Below are positions 63,063-64,000 of a stretch of DNA of 64,000 nt, piece by piece. The stretch is from NCBI RefSeq assembly GCF_020171525.1, contig NZ_JAIVAI010000001.1, positions 868,001 through 932,000 on the forward strand, written 5' to 3'. Made by a program: the position numbers and the translations under genes. The stretch comes from Halobacillus yeomjeoni. GTDB taxonomy: Bacteria > Bacillota > Bacilli > Bacillales > Halobacillaceae. The notes under the pieces were generated by a model, which saw only the letters and a program-made list of their open reading frames with translations, was not told the origin of the DNA and made no database searches. How positions within the stretch are numbered: position 1 is the stretch's first letter; each line of letters opens with the position of its first letter.

Positions 63063-63943
63063 TCTTTCTTCAACGAAATTCCGTACACTTTTGCTTCCAG
63101 TTCTCGACCTGTCGGTGTAGCAGCCAGGCCGCCTTGAGCCGTTTCACGGAAGGCAGACGGCATGCGCTGTCCGACTTTATACATCGCATCGATGACTTCA
63201 TCACAAGGGATACGGCTTGTGACACCGGCAAGTGCCATATCAGCGGCTGTGACGGCATTCGATGCCCCCATGGCATTCCTCTTGACGCAAGGGACTTCGA
63301 CGAGTCCTGCGACTGGATCACAAATCAAACCAAGCATGTTTTTCAAAGTGATCGCCATCGCTTCTGCCGACTGGGAAGGCGTCCCTCCAGCCATTTCAAC
63401 GATAGCTGCCGCCGCCATCCCCGCTGCAGAACCGACCTCAGCCTGGCATCCACCTGCAGCACCGGAGATCGATGCATTGTTCGCGACTACAAAGCCGAAA
63501 GCTCCTGAGGTGAACAAGTAACGGACCATTTGATCACGTGTCGGGTTCAATTGATTTTTAACAGCAAAGAGCGTACCTGGTACACATCCCGCACTTCCGG
63601 CTGTCGGTGTTGCGCAGATGGTTCCCATCGCTGCATTCACTTCATTCGTTGCCACTGCTTTACTGACCGCATCCATCACAAGGTTGCCGGACAATGGCGT
63701 GTGGTTCTTCATGTAATTTTGGATAAGGACCGCATCTCCACCTGTCAATCCGCTGTGGGATTTGACCCCTTTCAATCCATCTTCAATCGCTTTTTCCATG
63801 ACATCCAGATTCTTCTCCATCTGGCCATAGACCTGCTCTCGAGTCATTTGTTTCACTTCCATCTCCTGACGAATCATCACTTCAGAGATTTGAATGTCCT
63901 GACTTTCGGCAAGTTCTACTAACTCCGCTACATTTCGAAACAT
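63059..63943 (-). CDS. sdaAA: L-serine dehydratase, iron-sulfur, alpha subunit
   Basis: Converts L-serine to pyruvate and ammonia with a 4Fe-4S cluster. The cluster cysteines are in GTICATPTAGSAGCVPGTLF, LICDPVAGLVEVPCVKRNAM and GAAGGCQAEVGSAAG. Length 294 aa. It works with the beta subunit encoded just upstream (right), of which only the last codons are in the window. Confidence 0.97.
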   Translation of the reverse strand: MFRNVAELVELAESQDIQISEVMIRQEMEVKQMTREQVYGQMEKNLDVMEKAIEDGLKGVKSHSGLTGGDAVLIQNYMKNHTPLSGNLVMDAVSKAVATNEVNAAMGTICATPTAGSAGCVPGTLFAVKNQLNPTRDQMVRYLFTSGAFGFVVANNASISGAAGGCQAEVGSAAGMAAAAIVEMAGGTPSQSAEAMAITLKNMLGLICDPVAGLVEVPCVKRNAMGASNAVTAADMALAGVTSRIPCDEVIDAMYKVGQRMPSAFRETAQGGLAATPTGRELEAKVYGISLKKE

Positions 63944-63966
63944 AAACAGTCTCCTTTTCGAAAAAG

Positions 63967-64000
63967 TTATTCTGATATTTTAGCGACCTGTGTGATATGG
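63967..64000 (-). CDS. sdaAB: Probable L-serine dehydratase beta subunit, last codons
   Basis: The only frame with sense before the stop at 63967 reads HITQVAKISE, which fits the C-terminal beta strand of an ACT domain as in SdaAB. The gene order sdaAB-sdaAA-recG of B. subtilis supports this. Only 10 codons and the stop are visible, so the call rests mainly on context. Confidence 0.55.
   Translation of the reverse strand, partial: HITQVAKISE

Overview
The window is a chromosomal segment of a Gram-positive member of the Bacillaceae. Gene content and order follow Bacillus subtilis closely (sdaAA-recG-fapR-plsX-fabD-fabG-acpP-rnc-smc-ftsY-ylxM-ffh-rpsP-khpA-ylqD-rimM-trmD-rplS-lepB-rbgA-rnhB-ylqG-ylqH-sucCD-dprA-topA-xerC-hslVU-codY-fla/che-rpsB-tsf). 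The acidic tone of several proteins, most obviously the very acidic N-terminus of FtsY, suggests a moderate halophile such as Halobacillus or a relative. The genus is an inference. Every gene but one lies on the minus strand, so the biological reading direction runs from position 64000 down to 1. No rRNA, tRNA, CRISPR, prophage or complete insertion sequence was seen.

From right to left: (1) 64000-60950 holds the end of sdaAB, then sdaAA and recG, closed by a terminator. (2) 60935-60027 is an S66 LD-carboxypeptidase gene that is not at this place in B. subtilis. (3) 59980-55550 is the FapR-controlled phospholipid and fatty-acid cluster with acpP and rnc. (4) 55212-55439 is a small DUF1128 gene, the only convincing plus-strand gene, lying between rnc and smc. 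(5) 54911-44038 is the chromosome-structure, protein-targeting and translation block (smc, ftsY, ylxM, ffh, rpsP, khpA, ylqD, rimM, trmD, rplS, lepB, rbgA). (6) 43306-37167 carries rnhB, two flagellum-related genes (ylqG, ylqH), succinyl-CoA synthetase and dprA. (7) 37006-30871 carries topA and xerC-hslV-hslU-codY; trmFO, which sits between topA and xerC in B. subtilis, is absent here. (8) 29898-1475 is the fla/che operon of about 28 kb: rod, hook, MS ring, C ring, export apparatus, chemotaxis core, sigma-D and SwrB. (9) 1470-1 is rpsB and the start of tsf, with their own promoter.

The fla/che genes are packed with short gaps and many 4- to 8-base overlaps. CodY, encoded just upstream, is a known repressor of this operon in B. 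subtilis. CheC is missing from between cheW and cheD, and a small two-helix membrane protein of unknown function lies between cheD and sigD.

The least explained DNA is in two intergenic regions, codY-flgB and rbgA-rnhB. Each holds a head-to-head pair of GC-rich, palindromic repeats of about 120 bp separated by 183-193 bp. The codY-flgB pair sits inside a 577-bp element with 27-bp terminal inverted repeats and an 8-bp target duplication, the signature of a non-autonomous transposable element (MITE). Other points worth a second look are the SD-less swrD start behind a hairpin, the HslV N-terminus, hairpins inside operons, and a 45-bp minisatellite in swrB.
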